From assembly GCA_910587395.1 (NCBI GenBank), contig CAJULJ010000035.1, positions 1-29,696 of the forward strand: a stretch of DNA of 29,696 nt. The letters run 5' to 3'. Both the position numbers and the translations under genes were made by a program. The notes beneath the pieces are model-generated. The model ran no database searches. It was given only the letters and a program-made list of their open reading frames with translations, and was not told the DNA's origin. Numbering within the stretch: position 1 is the first letter of the stretch; every line of letters begins with the position of its first letter. This DNA is from an uncultured Oscillospiraceae bacterium. GTDB lineage: Bacteria > Bacillota > Clostridia > Oscillospirales > Oscillospiraceae. Positions 1 through 8,776 of the stretch are shown piece after piece.

Positions 1-1226
1 TCGTCACCGGCGTAAACTGTAACCGGGACACCGCTTTTCAGGAAATGCAGGCGGTCAAGGAGCGGTTTGGCAAGACGGGCGGTAACGTGGCCTATCACGC
101 CTACCAAAGTTTCAAACCCGGTGAAGTCACCCCGGAGCTGTGCCACCAGCTTGGGGTGGAACTGGCGAAGCGGATGTGGGGCGATGAATATCAAGTGCTT
201 GTCGCCACCCACTTCAACACCGGCACCTATCATAACCACTTTGTCGTCAATTCCGTGGGCCTGTGGGACGGCAGGAAATTCAACTGCGGTAAACGGACCT
301 ACTATCAGTTTCGCCAGCTATCGGACGATTTATGCAGGGAATACCAGCTTTCCACCATCAAAAATCCGAAAGGGAAAACACCCCGAAGCATTTACTTTGC
401 TGAAAAGAGGGGCGAACCCACCAAGTACAACCTGATGCGGGAAGCCTTGGACGCCGCCCTCAAGGTCAGCGTGGACGGGAACGACCTGCGGAAAGCCCTC
501 CGGGAGCAGGGCTACGAGCTGGACGCCAATCCCGCCCACAAGTACGCCACCCTGCGGCGGATCGGCAGTAAAAAGGCGGTGCGATTGTACCGGTTGGGGG
601 AGGAATACGACCTCCCAGCCCTTCGGGAGCGAATCGAGGAAAACCGCCAGCGGTATGCCTATGACCTGGGTTATCAGCGGTATAAACCTATTCCCGTCCA
701 GCGGCCACGGCCCAGGCGCTTACGAGTAAAAGGCTCTTTCAGCACAGTAAAGAAGATTGGTGGTTTCCAGGGGCTGTATTTCCACTACTGCTACTGTTTG
801 GGTATTCTTCCCAAAGGGAGCAAGCACCGCCCTCTATCCCCGGAACTGCGGGAGGAATGCCGTCACCTGGACGCAATCAGCCAACAGGCGCAGTTGATTT
901 GCCGGGAAAAGCTGGACACAGTGGAGGATGTTGCAGACTTTATCAGCGGAAAACAGGCCGAAATGAAGGAGTTGGGAGCCGCCCGTCAGAAGTGCTATAA
1001 CCGCCTGCGCCGCTGTGACAATGGGGCGGAGATTGCCCAAATCAAGGCCCAGCGTGACCGGCTGACGGCGGCGATGGCCGCCTGCCGAAAGAATATCAAA
1101 ACCGCCGAAAGCGTACTCTCCCGGAGTGACCAGCTGAAAGAGAATTTAAAGCTGGAACAGGAAATGCAGGCCCAGCGCATGGGCCGAGCGTCGCACAGGA
1201 AACGTGAAAGGAGTGTTGCCAGATGA
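1..1226 (+). CDS. Relaxase/mobilization nuclease, N-terminus beyond window edge
   Basis: The reading frame is open from base 3, before the first ATG at 45, so the true start lies left of the window. Relaxases nick the transfer origin of mobile elements and lead the strand into the recipient. The histidine motif of the relaxase/mobilization nuclease family is visible (THFNTGTYHNHFVVNS, DNA about 229-276), as is the conserved upstream stretch QSFKPGEVTPEL. The C-terminal third is charged and probably helical. The active-site tyrosine region would be in the missing N-terminal part. The stop codon overlaps the next start by 4 bases (ATGA), so the two are translationally coupled. With the downstream TnpW-like protein and serine recombinase it forms the right part of an integrated mobilizable or conjugative element. 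Confident in family; the exact subfamily is not determined. Confidence 0.9.
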   Translation, partial: VTGVNCNRDTAFQEMQAVKERFGKTGGNVAYHAYQSFKPGEVTPELCHQLGVELAKRMWGDEYQVLVATHFNTGTYHNHFVVNSVGLWDGRKFNCGKRTYYQFRQLSDDLCREYQLSTIKNPKGKTPRSIYFAEKRGEPTKYNLMREALDAALKVSVDGNDLRKALREQGYELDANPAHKYATLRRIGSKKAVRLYRLGEEYDLPALRERIEENRQRYAYDLGYQRYKPIPVQRPRPRRLRVKGSFSTVKKIGGFQGLYFHYCYCLGILPKGSKHRPLSPELREECRHLDAISQQAQLICREKLDTVEDVADFISGKQAEMKELGAARQKCYNRLRRCDNGAEIAQIKAQRDRLTAAMAACRKNIKTAESVLSRSDQLKENLKLEQEMQAQRMGRASHRKRERSVAR

Positions 1227-1492
1227 GCGTATTTCAGATTGAATTGACAGAAAAACAGTGGGAAATCGTTGAGGAAGTATGGGCCAGCGTGGAAAAGGAA
1301 ATGGCGCACCTCGCTACATTGAGTCGGGAGCAGCGCCTTGCATGGTTCCGAGAGCATCAATATCCCCGCCCTATCAGTTTTGAGCGGGAGATCGGTGGCA
1401 CCGTCTACACCGTCAACGCCCATTTCAGCAAGGGCGCTGAAACCGCAGACGGGAAAGTAAATCGTATCCTCAGCCGAAATATCGCACTGTAA
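1223..1492 (+). CDS. TnpW-like transposon-encoded small protein
   Basis: An 89-residue protein that starts within the relaxase stop codon. The second half (IGGTVYTVNAHFS followed by ET..GKVNRIL) matches my memory of the TnpW family, small proteins carried beside large serine recombinases in clostridial elements. TnpW proteins are usually 60-70 residues, so the helical first 45 residues are an extension. Their function is unknown. Its position between a relaxase and a TnpX-type recombinase supports the call. No cysteines, signal peptide or membrane segment are seen. The family assignment is from motif memory, not a search. Confidence 0.65.
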   Translation: MSVFQIELTEKQWEIVEEVWASVEKEMAHLATLSREQRLAWFREHQYPRPISFEREIGGTVYTVNAHFSKGAETADGKVNRILSRNIAL

Positions 1493-1496
1493 AGTG

Positions 1497-1557
1497 TTGA
1501 AGTCTTGCGCCGGATGTGGTATGATAGTGATACCCTGCAATTCATATCACATCCGGC
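1497..1557 (+). promoter_or_regulatory. Promoter with overlapping inverted repeats, upstream of the serine recombinase
   Basis: A -35 like box TTGAAG (1497-1502) and a -10 box TATGAT (1520-1525) are separated by 17 bases. A perfect 10-base inverted repeat, GCCGGATGTG (1509-1518) and CACATCCGGC (1548-1557), places its left arm in the promoter spacer and its right arm just before the ribosome site. Inside it GGTAT and ATACC form a second small repeat. This could be an operator or an mRNA leader hairpin controlling recombinase expression; which one is not known. Confidence 0.6.
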
Positions 1558-1575
1558 TGCGGAAAGGAGCGTATT

Positions 1576-3261
1576 TTGAAAAAGAAGCAGCCAAATAATC
1601 AGAGAATTACAGCATTATATGCCAGATTGTCCCGTGACGATGAAAAAGAGGGTATCTCAGGCAGCATCCAGAATCAAAGGGCCATTTTGGAGAAATTCGC
1701 CAGTGATAACTGTCTGCCTAACCCAAGATTTTTCTTTGATGACGGCTACTCAGGTGTTTCGTTCACAAGACCGGCCTTTATGGAAATCATGGAACTGGCT
1801 GAACAGGGGCTTGTGGCAAATCTCGTTGTAAAAGACCACTCCCGGCTGGGCCGGAACCGCCTTGTGGTGGGCCAGCTTCTGGAAGAAGATTTTGTACGGT
1901 TGAATGTGCGGTACATCGCCATCATGGACAACATCGACACCTCCAATGGGGTCAGCGATATCGTTCCCATGCAGGATTTATTCAACGAATGGCACGCAAA
2001 AAATACCAGCGATAAGGTACGCCGTGTCATGCAGAGCCGTGGCAACGCCGGGATACCACTCACTACTAACCCACCTTTTGGGTACAAGAAAGACCCGGAG
2101 GACAAAAACAAATGGCTGGTGGATGAGCCAGCGGCAGAGGTAGTACGGCGAATTTTCCAAATGTGCATTAGCGGCCTGGGGCCAACCCAGATCGCCAAGC
2201 GGCTGAAAGCTGGCAGTGTGCTGACGCCCAGCGAATACCAGCGCAGTGTCGGTGTAAATTGCCCAACCAAACTCCCCGAGTATCCGCACAAATGGTGTTC
2301 TCACACAGTAGCGGAAATTCTGGACAGACAGGAGTATGTGGGTGATACAGTGAATTTCCGCACCTACCGCCAGTCATTCAAGCAGAAAAAGCAGTTGGAC
2401 AGGCCGCAGGAGGAATGGAAAATCTTCACCGACACCCATCCCGCTATCATTGATCGGGAAACCTTTGCCCTTGTCCAAAATCTCCGTCAGCACCGCCGCA
2501 GACCTACAAGGACGGGCGCTGTGAGTATGTTCTCCGGGCTTCTCTACTGCTCCGACTGCGGCAGTAAGCTGGGGTACAGCGCGACCAACAACTACAAGCG
2601 AGAGCAAGCCTATTTTTTCTGTTCCGGCTACCGTAAAAATACCGACCTGTGTTCCGCTCACTACATTCGGGAGAGGGTTGTGGAACAGCTTGTCCTTGAG
2701 GGACTGCAAAGACTCTTATGGTATGTCCAGGTCTATGAAAAGCGGTTTGCCCAGGAGCAAATGGAGCGGTTTGGCCTGCAAGAGAAAAAGGAACTGTCTG
2801 CCAGAAGCCGGGAGTTGGACAAAGCTAAACAGCGAGTGTCAGAGATTGACCGTATCATTCAAAAGATCTACGAGGATTTGACCAAGGGACTGCTTACCGA
2901 GGAACGTTTTGCCACGCTGACGGTATCGCTGGAAAATGAGCAGAAGCAGTTGAAAGCGGCAATCCCTGAGATGGAGGCCACTCTGGACGCAACCACGGAT
3001 AAGGCTGCTGACTTGCAGCGGTTCATTGAGCGGGCCAGACAGGTGACCCAGCTGACGGAGTTAACACCTGAGATCGTCCATGAATTCATTGATAAGATCG
3101 TGGTATCCAAGCCGGAGAAGATAGATGGCAAGCGGCATCAGCGGGTAGATATCTATTACAACACTATTGGCCTTTGGACAGCGCCGGAACCGGAAACGCT
3201 GGAACAGGAATATATGGCCTATTATCAGGCCATGCAGAAGCGTAGGAAAAAGACAGCGTAG
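1576..3261 (+). CDS. Large serine recombinase (TnpX/TndX type)
   Basis: A 561-residue site-specific recombinase that would excise and integrate the element through a serine-DNA intermediate. The resolvase domain covers about residues 10-155, with the likely nucleophile Ser19 in YARLSRDD and the catalytic arginine region DHSRLGRNR at 87-95. A recombinase domain follows (about 165-300), then a zinc ribbon with Cys325, Cys328, Cys349 and Cys359, then a coiled-coil (about 375-480). Length and domain order fit TnpX of Tn4451 and TndX of Tn5397. The start is TTG at 1576, chosen because it follows GGAAAGGAGCG at the right spacing and the nearest alternatives would cut the domain. It is the last gene of its element; the junction with chromosomal DNA follows within about 80 bases. 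Confidence 0.93.
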   Translation: MKKKQPNNQRITALYARLSRDDEKEGISGSIQNQRAILEKFASDNCLPNPRFFFDDGYSGVSFTRPAFMEIMELAEQGLVANLVVKDHSRLGRNRLVVGQLLEEDFVRLNVRYIAIMDNIDTSNGVSDIVPMQDLFNEWHAKNTSDKVRRVMQSRGNAGIPLTTNPPFGYKKDPEDKNKWLVDEPAAEVVRRIFQMCISGLGPTQIAKRLKAGSVLTPSEYQRSVGVNCPTKLPEYPHKWCSHTVAEILDRQEYVGDTVNFRTYRQSFKQKKQLDRPQEEWKIFTDTHPAIIDRETFALVQNLRQHRRRPTRTGAVSMFSGLLYCSDCGSKLGYSATNNYKREQAYFFCSGYRKNTDLCSAHYIRERVVEQLVLEGLQRLLWYVQVYEKRFAQEQMERFGLQEKKELSARSRELDKAKQRVSEIDRIIQKIYEDLTKGLLTEERFATLTVSLENEQKQLKAAIPEMEATLDATTDKAADLQRFIERARQVTQLTELTPEIVHEFIDKIVVSKPEKIDGKRHQRVDIYYNTIGLWTAPEPETLEQEYMAYYQAMQKRRKKTA

Positions 3262-3342
3262 CCGAAGCTACGCCGTCCAAATAGGTAACTTGTCGTTTAC
3301 GGCCCCCGGTTGGGGCAACTTCCTTACGGGAGTTGCCCCAAC
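3257..3342 (+). mobile_element. Right end of the serine-recombinase element, with two stem-loops
   Basis: CGTAGC (3257-3262) and GCTACG (3267-3272) form a tight hairpin over the recombinase stop codon. A perfect 12-base inverted repeat, GTTGGGGCAACT (3309-3320) and AGTTGCCCCAAC (3331-3342), lies at the presumed element end. From about 3341 the DNA reads as a normal lipoprotein signal peptide, so I place the junction near 3340. There is no T run, so a simple terminator is less likely than an end or recombinase-binding structure. The left end is outside the window, so no target repeat can be checked. Confidence 0.55.
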
Positions 3343-4636
3343 GGCAGCGGTCCTGCTCATCGCGCTGCTGCTGTCCCTGTGTGGGTGCGGCTCGTCGGAC
3401 GGCAAGACGCACCTGACCTTCCAGATCTGGGACACGGCGCAGCGCTCCGGTATGCAGGCCATGTGCGACGCCTACACCGCCCAGCACCCCGATGTGGTCA
3501 TCGACGTGCAGGTGGTCAGTTGGAACGAATACTGGACCAAGCTGGAGGCCGCCGCCGAGTCCAACACGATGCCCGACATCTTCTGGATGCACACCAACCA
3601 GCTTCTGTACTACGCCGATTTCGGCATGCTGGCCGATGTGACCGACCTGTACAACGATGTGGAGAGCGGTTACTATCAGAACCACTTCTCCGACATCTCC
3701 CTGGGCAACGTCAGCGGTTCCGACGGGCGCTACTACGGCGTGCCCAAGGACAAGGATAACGGCGTGCTGGTGTATAACAAAGAGATGTTCGACCAGGCCG
3801 GTGTGGCCTATCCCGACGACGACTGGACCTGGGACGACCTGACGGACGCCTCCCAGAAGATCTACGACGCCACCGGGAAATACGGCTACCTGGCCTATCT
3901 GGACGATCAACTGGGCTACTGGTCCTACGTCTACCAGAACGGCGGCTACATCCTCAGCGCCGACAAGACCGCCTCTGGCTTCAACCAGCCCGGCGGCAAG
4001 GAGGCCATGGAGTTTTACATCGGGCTGCAAAAGAACGATTGGTGCCCTGACCAGAACTTCTTCACCCAGAACGGCGCGGGCGCCACGTTCTGGTCCGAGC
4101 GGGGCGCCATGTTCATGGAAGGCTCCTGGAGCCTGCTGGGCGCTCTGGAGAACAACCCCAAAATGGACGGCAAGTGGGACATCGCCAAGCTGCCCAAGGC
4201 CCCCAACCCGGTCCATACGGACGAGAGCCTGGACCAGGACGGCCGGGCCTGTATGTCCAACGGCCTGTGCTACTCCACCGGCGCCCACGGCAAAAAACTG
4301 GACATCGCGCTGGACGTCATCAAATACTTCGGCACCGAGGAGGCGCAGATCATTCAGGGCGAATCCGGCGCGGCTATCCCCGCCTATCTGGGCACCGAAG
4401 AGAGCTGGCGGAAAGCTTGGGATAAGTTCGACTATAAAATCAACATCGACTGCATCTTTGAGCAGTTCGACTACGCCATCCAAGTGCCTTACAACTCCGC
4501 CAGCCCCCGCTGGAAGAGCCAGGTGCTGGACGTGCTGACTCAGATCTATGCCGGAAACCAGGACGTTGACGCCGGCCTGGAGAAGATCGAGAGCATCGTC
4601 AACACGGAAACCCAGAAAAAACTGGCCGATAACTGA
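3290..4636 (+). CDS. Sugar ABC transporter substrate-binding lipoprotein, native start replaced by the element
   Basis: A family 1 extracellular solute-binding protein that would capture an oligosaccharide outside the membrane and pass it to the two permeases that follow. From codon 3341 onward the sequence is a typical lipoprotein leader with a hydrophobic core and lipobox LCGC (Cys33 counted from TTG 3290), then the mature domain beginning HLTFQIWD. The usual positively charged start (Met-Lys type) is missing: upstream DNA belongs to the mobile element. The frame stays open back through the element end, and in-frame TTG codons at 3290 and 3167 are the only starts I see before the signal core. 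Neither has a strong ribosome site. The product may therefore be poorly made or unsecreted. The mature domain looks intact. The permease operon and the adjacent alpha-galactosidase suggest alpha-galactosides as ligand (inference). Confidence 0.8.
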   Translation: MSFTAPGWGNFLTGVAPTAAVLLIALLLSLCGCGSSDGKTHLTFQIWDTAQRSGMQAMCDAYTAQHPDVVIDVQVVSWNEYWTKLEAAAESNTMPDIFWMHTNQLLYYADFGMLADVTDLYNDVESGYYQNHFSDISLGNVSGSDGRYYGVPKDKDNGVLVYNKEMFDQAGVAYPDDDWTWDDLTDASQKIYDATGKYGYLAYLDDQLGYWSYVYQNGGYILSADKTASGFNQPGGKEAMEFYIGLQKNDWCPDQNFFTQNGAGATFWSERGAMFMEGSWSLLGALENNPKMDGKWDIAKLPKAPNPVHTDESLDQDGRACMSNGLCYSTGAHGKKLDIALDVIKYFGTEEAQIIQGESGAAIPAYLGTEESWRKAWDKFDYKINIDCIFEQFDYAIQVPYNSASPRWKSQVLDVLTQIYAGNQDVDAGLEKIESIVNTETQKKLADN

Positions 4637-4650
4637 GAGGAGGGCGTACT

Positions 4651-5538
4651 GTGAAAAGAAAATTGTCCGTCGCCGAGCGGCGGGAGGAAAACTGGGGCTG
4701 GATCATGGTGGCCCCCACCATCATTGGCCTGTTCGTGCTGAACATCTGGCCTTTTATCCAGACCATCTATACCAGCTTCTGCGAGCACCTGGGCTTCGGC
4801 CACTACAAGTTCATCGGCTTAAACAACTACATTGAGATGTTCCAGACCCCCGAGTTCTGGAAGGCCACCTGGAACACCGTCAAGTTCTGTATCCTCACCG
4901 TGCCCGTCGGCGTGATCCTGGCCCTGTTCGTGGCCATGCTGCTGAACACCAAGGTGAAGTTCAAGGGCGGCTTCCGCACCATCTTCTTCCTGCCCCTGGT
5001 GTGCGCCCCCGCCGCCATCGCCATGGTGTGGCAGGTCATCTTCAACGGCGACAGCGGCATCCTGAACCAGCTCCTGGGCACCAACATCCAGTGGATCACC
5101 AATCCCAAGACCGCCATCGTGGCCGTGTCCATCGTCTCCATCTGGAGCAGCGTGGGCTATGACGCGGTGCTGCTGCTGGCCGGTTTGCAGAACATCCCCA
5201 AGACCCTCTATGAGGCCAACAGCATCGACGGCGCGGGCAAGGTCCGGCAGTTCTTCACCATCACGCTGCCCATGGTCTCCCCCACCATGTTCTCCGTGCT
5301 CATCATGCGCCTGATGGCCTCCATGAAGGTGTACGACCTGATCTACATGATGTCCGACGACACCAATCCGGCCATGGCCGATATGCAGAGCCTGATGTAC
5401 CTGTTCTACCGCTCGTCTTTTGTCAGCGGCGACCGCGGCTACGGTTCCGCCATCGTCATCTGGACCGTGGGCTTGATCCTTCTCGTGACCCTGTTCCAGT
5501 TCTGGGCCCAGAAGAAGTGGGTCAACTACGACATTTAA
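4651..5538 (+). CDS. Sugar ABC transporter permease, LacF/MalF type
   Basis: A 295-residue inner-membrane permease of the binding-protein-dependent carbohydrate transporters. About six membrane segments are visible, the first near residues 15-35 (WIMVAPTIIGLFVLNIWPFI). The cytoplasmic coupling loop has the conserved EAA signature (EANSIDGAGKVRQFFTITLP, about residues 189-208), which contacts the ATPase. It starts with GTG at 4651 after GAGAGGAGGG, 14 bases behind the binding-protein gene, so the two are co-transcribed. It pairs with the next permease. No ATPase is encoded nearby; such systems often borrow a shared MsmX-like ATPase encoded elsewhere. Confidence 0.93.
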   Translation: MKRKLSVAERREENWGWIMVAPTIIGLFVLNIWPFIQTIYTSFCEHLGFGHYKFIGLNNYIEMFQTPEFWKATWNTVKFCILTVPVGVILALFVAMLLNTKVKFKGGFRTIFFLPLVCAPAAIAMVWQVIFNGDSGILNQLLGTNIQWITNPKTAIVAVSIVSIWSSVGYDAVLLLAGLQNIPKTLYEANSIDGAGKVRQFFTITLPMVSPTMFSVLIMRLMASMKVYDLIYMMSDDTNPAMADMQSLMYLFYRSSFVSGDRGYGSAIVIWTVGLILLVTLFQFWAQKKWVNYDI

Positions 5539-5551
5539 GGAGGAATCTGGA

Positions 5552-6394
5552 ATGAAAAGTGTAAATTCGCTGCATCGCTCTTACGCCATTGCCAAATTCC
5601 TCACCTACTTCGCCCTGATCGTGGGCGCCCTCATTATGATCTTTCCCTTCGTGTGGATGGTCCTCACCAGCTTCAAGACCCAGGCGGAGAGCGTGAGCAT
5701 TCCGGCCACCTTCTTCCCCTCCGAGTTTCGGCTGGACGGCTACAAAAAGGTCCTTGAGAACCTGCCCTTCGTCAAACTGTACTGGAACACCATCCTGCTG
5801 GTATTCCTCCGCGTGGTCTTCGCTATCGCCTTCAGCTCCATGGCGGGCTACGCCTTTGCCAAGCTGAAGTTCCGCGGCAAGAACATCCTGTTCACCATCG
5901 TGCTGATGCAGATGTCCCTGCCCAGCCAGATTTTCATCATCCCCCAGTACCAGATGGTGGCAAAGCTGGGATTGGTCAACACCATCGCGGGCCTGGTGTT
6001 CCCCGGCCTGGTCAGCGCCTTCGGCGTGTTTTTCCTCCGGCAGACCTATATGGGCATCCCGGAGGAGATTGGCGAGGCCGCCTATCTGGACGGATGCAAC
6101 CAGTTCCAGACCTTTTACAAGGTCATGTTCCCCCTGACCGGCACCTCTGTGGCCGCCCTGACCATCTTCACCGCCGTATTTGCCTACGGCGATCTGATGT
6201 GGCCCCAGATCGTGAACAATGACATCAATATGTTCACCCTGTCCGCCGGCCTGTCCACCCTGCGGGGCATGGACACCACCAACTTCCCCATGCTGATGGC
6301 CGGTTCCCTGCTGGCTATGCTCCCCATGGTCGTCCTGTACCTCATCTTCCAGCGTCAGTTTGTGGAAGGCATTGCCGGTACTGGCGGCAAATAA
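5552..6394 (+). CDS. Sugar ABC transporter permease, LacG/MalG type
   Basis: A 280-residue second permease of the same transporter. It shows the long N-terminal membrane segment (ALIVGALIMIFPFVWMVLTS), about six segments in all, and the EAA coupling loop EAAYLDGCNQFQTFYKVMFP. The ATG lies 13 bases after the previous stop and is preceded by AAGGAGGAATCTGGA. Together with the upstream binding protein and permease it forms a CUT1-type oligosaccharide importer. The operon ends here at a strong hairpin. Confidence 0.93.
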   Translation: MKSVNSLHRSYAIAKFLTYFALIVGALIMIFPFVWMVLTSFKTQAESVSIPATFFPSEFRLDGYKKVLENLPFVKLYWNTILLVFLRVVFAIAFSSMAGYAFAKLKFRGKNILFTIVLMQMSLPSQIFIIPQYQMVAKLGLVNTIAGLVFPGLVSAFGVFFLRQTYMGIPEEIGEAAYLDGCNQFQTFYKVMFPLTGTSVAALTIFTAVFAYGDLMWPQIVNNDINMFTLSAGLSTLRGMDTTNFPMLMAGSLLAMLPMVVLYLIFQRQFVEGIAGTGGK

Positions 6395-6418
6395 AACCCG
6401 CGCCTTCTCCCCTTTGTC

Positions 6419-6456
6419 CAACAGCCCCGGCGCGTAAGCACCGGGGCTGTTGGTTT
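6419..6456 (+). terminator. Rho-independent terminator of the transporter operon
   Basis: A perfect 12-base inverted repeat CAACAGCCCCGG (6419-6430) and CCGGGGCTGTTG (6441-6452) with a 10-base loop, followed by a short GTTT tract. It lies 25 bases after the second permease gene. Confidence 0.8.
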
Positions 6457-6475
6457 CAAACGGCGGACCCAAACC

Positions 6476-6504
6476 TTGCGCTCCCGCGGAAAATGCTCTA
6501 TAAT
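6476..6504 (+). promoter_or_regulatory. Promoter of the alpha-galactosidase gene
   Basis: TTGCGC (6476-6481), a 17-base spacer and a consensus TATAAT (6499-6504) precede the gene by about 40 bases. The gene therefore has its own promoter after the transporter terminator and could stay active even if the transporter lost its promoter to the mobile element. The ribosome site (AGAGGAGGGG, about 6530-6540) is followed by CCTCT and could fold on itself. Confidence 0.75.
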
Positions 6505-6545
6505 CATCACGTCATATTTTACTTTTCGTCAGAGGAGGGGCCTCT

Positions 6546-8732
6546 ATGATCATTCTTGACCAGGAAAACAAACTTATCACTCTGCACACCAAAAATACCA
6601 CCTACCAGATGAAGGTCTGGGACTATAACGTGCTGCTGCACAGCTACTACGGTCCTCGTATTTCGGGCGGCGACCTGTCCTATCTTCTTCGCTGCAAGGA
6701 CCGGGGGTTTTCCCCCAACCCCAATGAAGCGGGAAGCGATCGAACCTTTTCCCTGGACACGTTCCCACAGGAATACTCCACCTGCGGCGTGGGGGATTTC
6801 CGCTTGCCTTCCATCGCATTGGAGCTCCCCAATGGGAGCCGGACCGCAGATCTGAGGTATGTGGACAGCGAGGTACGCAGAGGCAAGTATGCGTTGGAAG
6901 GTCTGCCCTCCTTCCACGGCACGGAGGAAGAATGGGATACCCTCTCGGTCACGCTGACCGACGCCGCCGCGCAGGTAGAGGTCGAATTGCTCTATGGCGT
7001 GTTGGAGAAGTATGATCTGATCACTCGGGCCGTCAGGATCATTAACCGGGGGAATGGAATGGTTCGCCTGTGCAGGTGCGCTTCGCTGTGCCTGGACTTT
7101 GTCCGCTCCGATTTGGATATGATCACATTTAACGGCGCCCATGTCATGGAGCGTTGTCCGAGCCGCACCCATCTGCACCCTGGCATTCAAAGCGTGGACA
7201 GCACCCGGGGAGCTTCCAGCCATCAGCATAACCCCTTTGTTATCCTGTGCGACCGAAACACAGATGAGGACCATGGTCTGTGCTATGGCGCCATGCTGCT
7301 GTACAGCGGCAATTTCCAAGCGGCAGCAGAGCTGGATCAGTTTGAGAATTCGCGCTTGGTCATGGGTATCAGTCCCCGCCAATTCAGTTGGACGCTTGAG
7401 CCTGGAAAATGCTTTACGGCTCCGGAAGCGGCCCTGATTTGTTCTCCTGCCGGCTTTGGACAGATGAGCCGGCAGTTCCATCGAAGCATCCGCCACAACC
7501 TGATTCACGATCCCTGGAAGGGCCGCCGCAAGCCGGTACTCATCAACCATTGGGAGGCCACGGAGATGTACTTCACCGCGGACAAGCTGGTGGACATCGC
7601 TAAGGAAGCTCCTCATCTGGGAATTGAGCTGTTCGTCATGGATGATGGCTGGTTCGGAGCGCGCAATAGCGACAATGCCGGTTTGGGGGATTGGACCGTC
7701 AACGAAGAGAAGCTCCCCGGCGGCCTTGAGGCACTGGTTCCCCGCATCAAAAAGCTGGGGATGGAATTCGGCATCTGGATCGAGCCGGAGATGGTCAATG
7801 AGGACAGTGATCTTTACCGCGCCCATCCGGACTGGGCACTCAGTGTCCCGGGCCGCAAGCCCAGCCGGGGCCGGGAACAGCTTGTGCTGGATTTCTCACG
7901 GCGGGATGTGCGGGATCATGTATATGAGCAGATCAAGGCGGTCCTGTCCAGCGCCGATATCTCTTATTTGAAATGGGACATGAACCGGAGCCTCACTGAA
8001 GTGTGGTCCGCCGCTCTGCCCGCGGACCGGCAGGGAGAAGTTTATCATCGCTATGTCCTGGGCGTATATGAGTTCGCAGAGCGTCTGCGCAGGGATTTCC
8101 CCGATATGCTCATTGAGGGGTGCTGCGGCGGGGGCGGCCGCTTTGACGGCGGTATGCTCTATTACACCCCCCAGATCTGGTGCAGCGACAACTCGGATGC
8201 GGTAGACCGTTTGCGCATTCAGTATGGCACCTCTTTCTGCTATCCGGTTTCCACTATGGGCGCCCATGTTTCCGCAGTGCCTAACGGAACCACCGGTCGT
8301 ATCACGCCCATGGAAACGCGGGGCGTTGTCGCCATGCACGGAACCTTTGGATATGAGATGGACCTGAGCAAGTGTACCCGGTCAGAGAAAGAGATTGCCC
8401 GGAGACAGACAGCTTTCTTCAAAGAGCACTATGATCTGATTCAGGATGGAGACTACTACCGGCTCAGCGACCCGTTCCAAAATGGTCCCTATACGGCGTG
8501 GGAACACGTTTCTCACGATAAAAAAGAGGCTTTAGTCAGTCTGGTTACCGGTTCGTTCCGCGGAGCGCCTCCGTTCCTGACTCTGCGCGTTAAAGGGCTG
8601 TCCCCGGAATTGAACTACCAGATCAATGGCGAGGGCAGTTGGCCCGGTGATGTGCTCATGCAGGTGGGCTGCCCATTGCCAATACTCCAGGGAGACTACC
8701 AATCGCTCCAGTTTTATCTGAAAGCGGAATAA
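6546..8732 (+). CDS. Alpha-galactosidase, glycoside hydrolase family 36
   Basis: A 728-residue retaining alpha-galactosidase that would release galactose from raffinose, stachyose or melibiose inside the cell; no signal peptide is seen. The N-terminal beta-sandwich covers about residues 1-320 and the catalytic barrel about 330-650. The nucleophile is Asp478 in YLKWDMNR and the acid/base is Asp548 in WCSDNSDAVDR, both at the positions usual for this family. FVMDDGWFG and GIWIEPEMVN are further family signatures. The length matches tetrameric bacterial GH36 enzymes of about 730 residues. It sits between a sugar importer and an AraC-type regulator, the usual makeup of a raffinose/melibiose locus. 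Confidence 0.96.
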   Translation: MIILDQENKLITLHTKNTTYQMKVWDYNVLLHSYYGPRISGGDLSYLLRCKDRGFSPNPNEAGSDRTFSLDTFPQEYSTCGVGDFRLPSIALELPNGSRTADLRYVDSEVRRGKYALEGLPSFHGTEEEWDTLSVTLTDAAAQVEVELLYGVLEKYDLITRAVRIINRGNGMVRLCRCASLCLDFVRSDLDMITFNGAHVMERCPSRTHLHPGIQSVDSTRGASSHQHNPFVILCDRNTDEDHGLCYGAMLLYSGNFQAAAELDQFENSRLVMGISPRQFSWTLEPGKCFTAPEAALICSPAGFGQMSRQFHRSIRHNLIHDPWKGRRKPVLINHWEATEMYFTADKLVDIAKEAPHLGIELFVMDDGWFGARNSDNAGLGDWTVNEEKLPGGLEALVPRIKKLGMEFGIWIEPEMVNEDSDLYRAHPDWALSVPGRKPSRGREQLVLDFSRRDVRDHVYEQIKAVLSSADISYLKWDMNRSLTEVWSAALPADRQGEVYHRYVLGVYEFAERLRRDFPDMLIEGCCGGGGRFDGGMLYYTPQIWCSDNSDAVDRLRIQYGTSFCYPVSTMGAHVSAVPNGTTGRITPMETRGVVAMHGTFGYEMDLSKCTRSEKEIARRQTAFFKEHYDLIQDGDYYRLSDPFQNGPYTAWEHVSHDKKEALVSLVTGSFRGAPPFLTLRVKGLSPELNYQINGEGSWPGDVLMQVGCPLPILQGDYQSLQFYLKAE

Positions 8733-8733
8733 A

Positions 8734-8776
8734 ATCAGGATGGCGGGGAAAGTATGCCTTTCCCCGCCATCCTGAT
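8734..8776. terminator. Bidirectional terminator between convergent genes
   Basis: A perfect 19-base inverted repeat (8734-8752 and 8758-8776) with loop TATGC. On the minus strand it is followed by TTTTATT, and on the plus strand it follows the alpha-galactosidase stop directly. It also includes the first base of the reverse gene's stop codon, so both convergent genes end at it. Confidence 0.85.

Noticed and set aside
3164..4483. Long open frame (439 codons) on the minus strand opposite the sugar-binding protein gene
   Set aside because: It mirrors the codon bias of the GC-rich plus-strand gene, is rich in Val/Gly/His repeats without any motif, and has no ribosome site.
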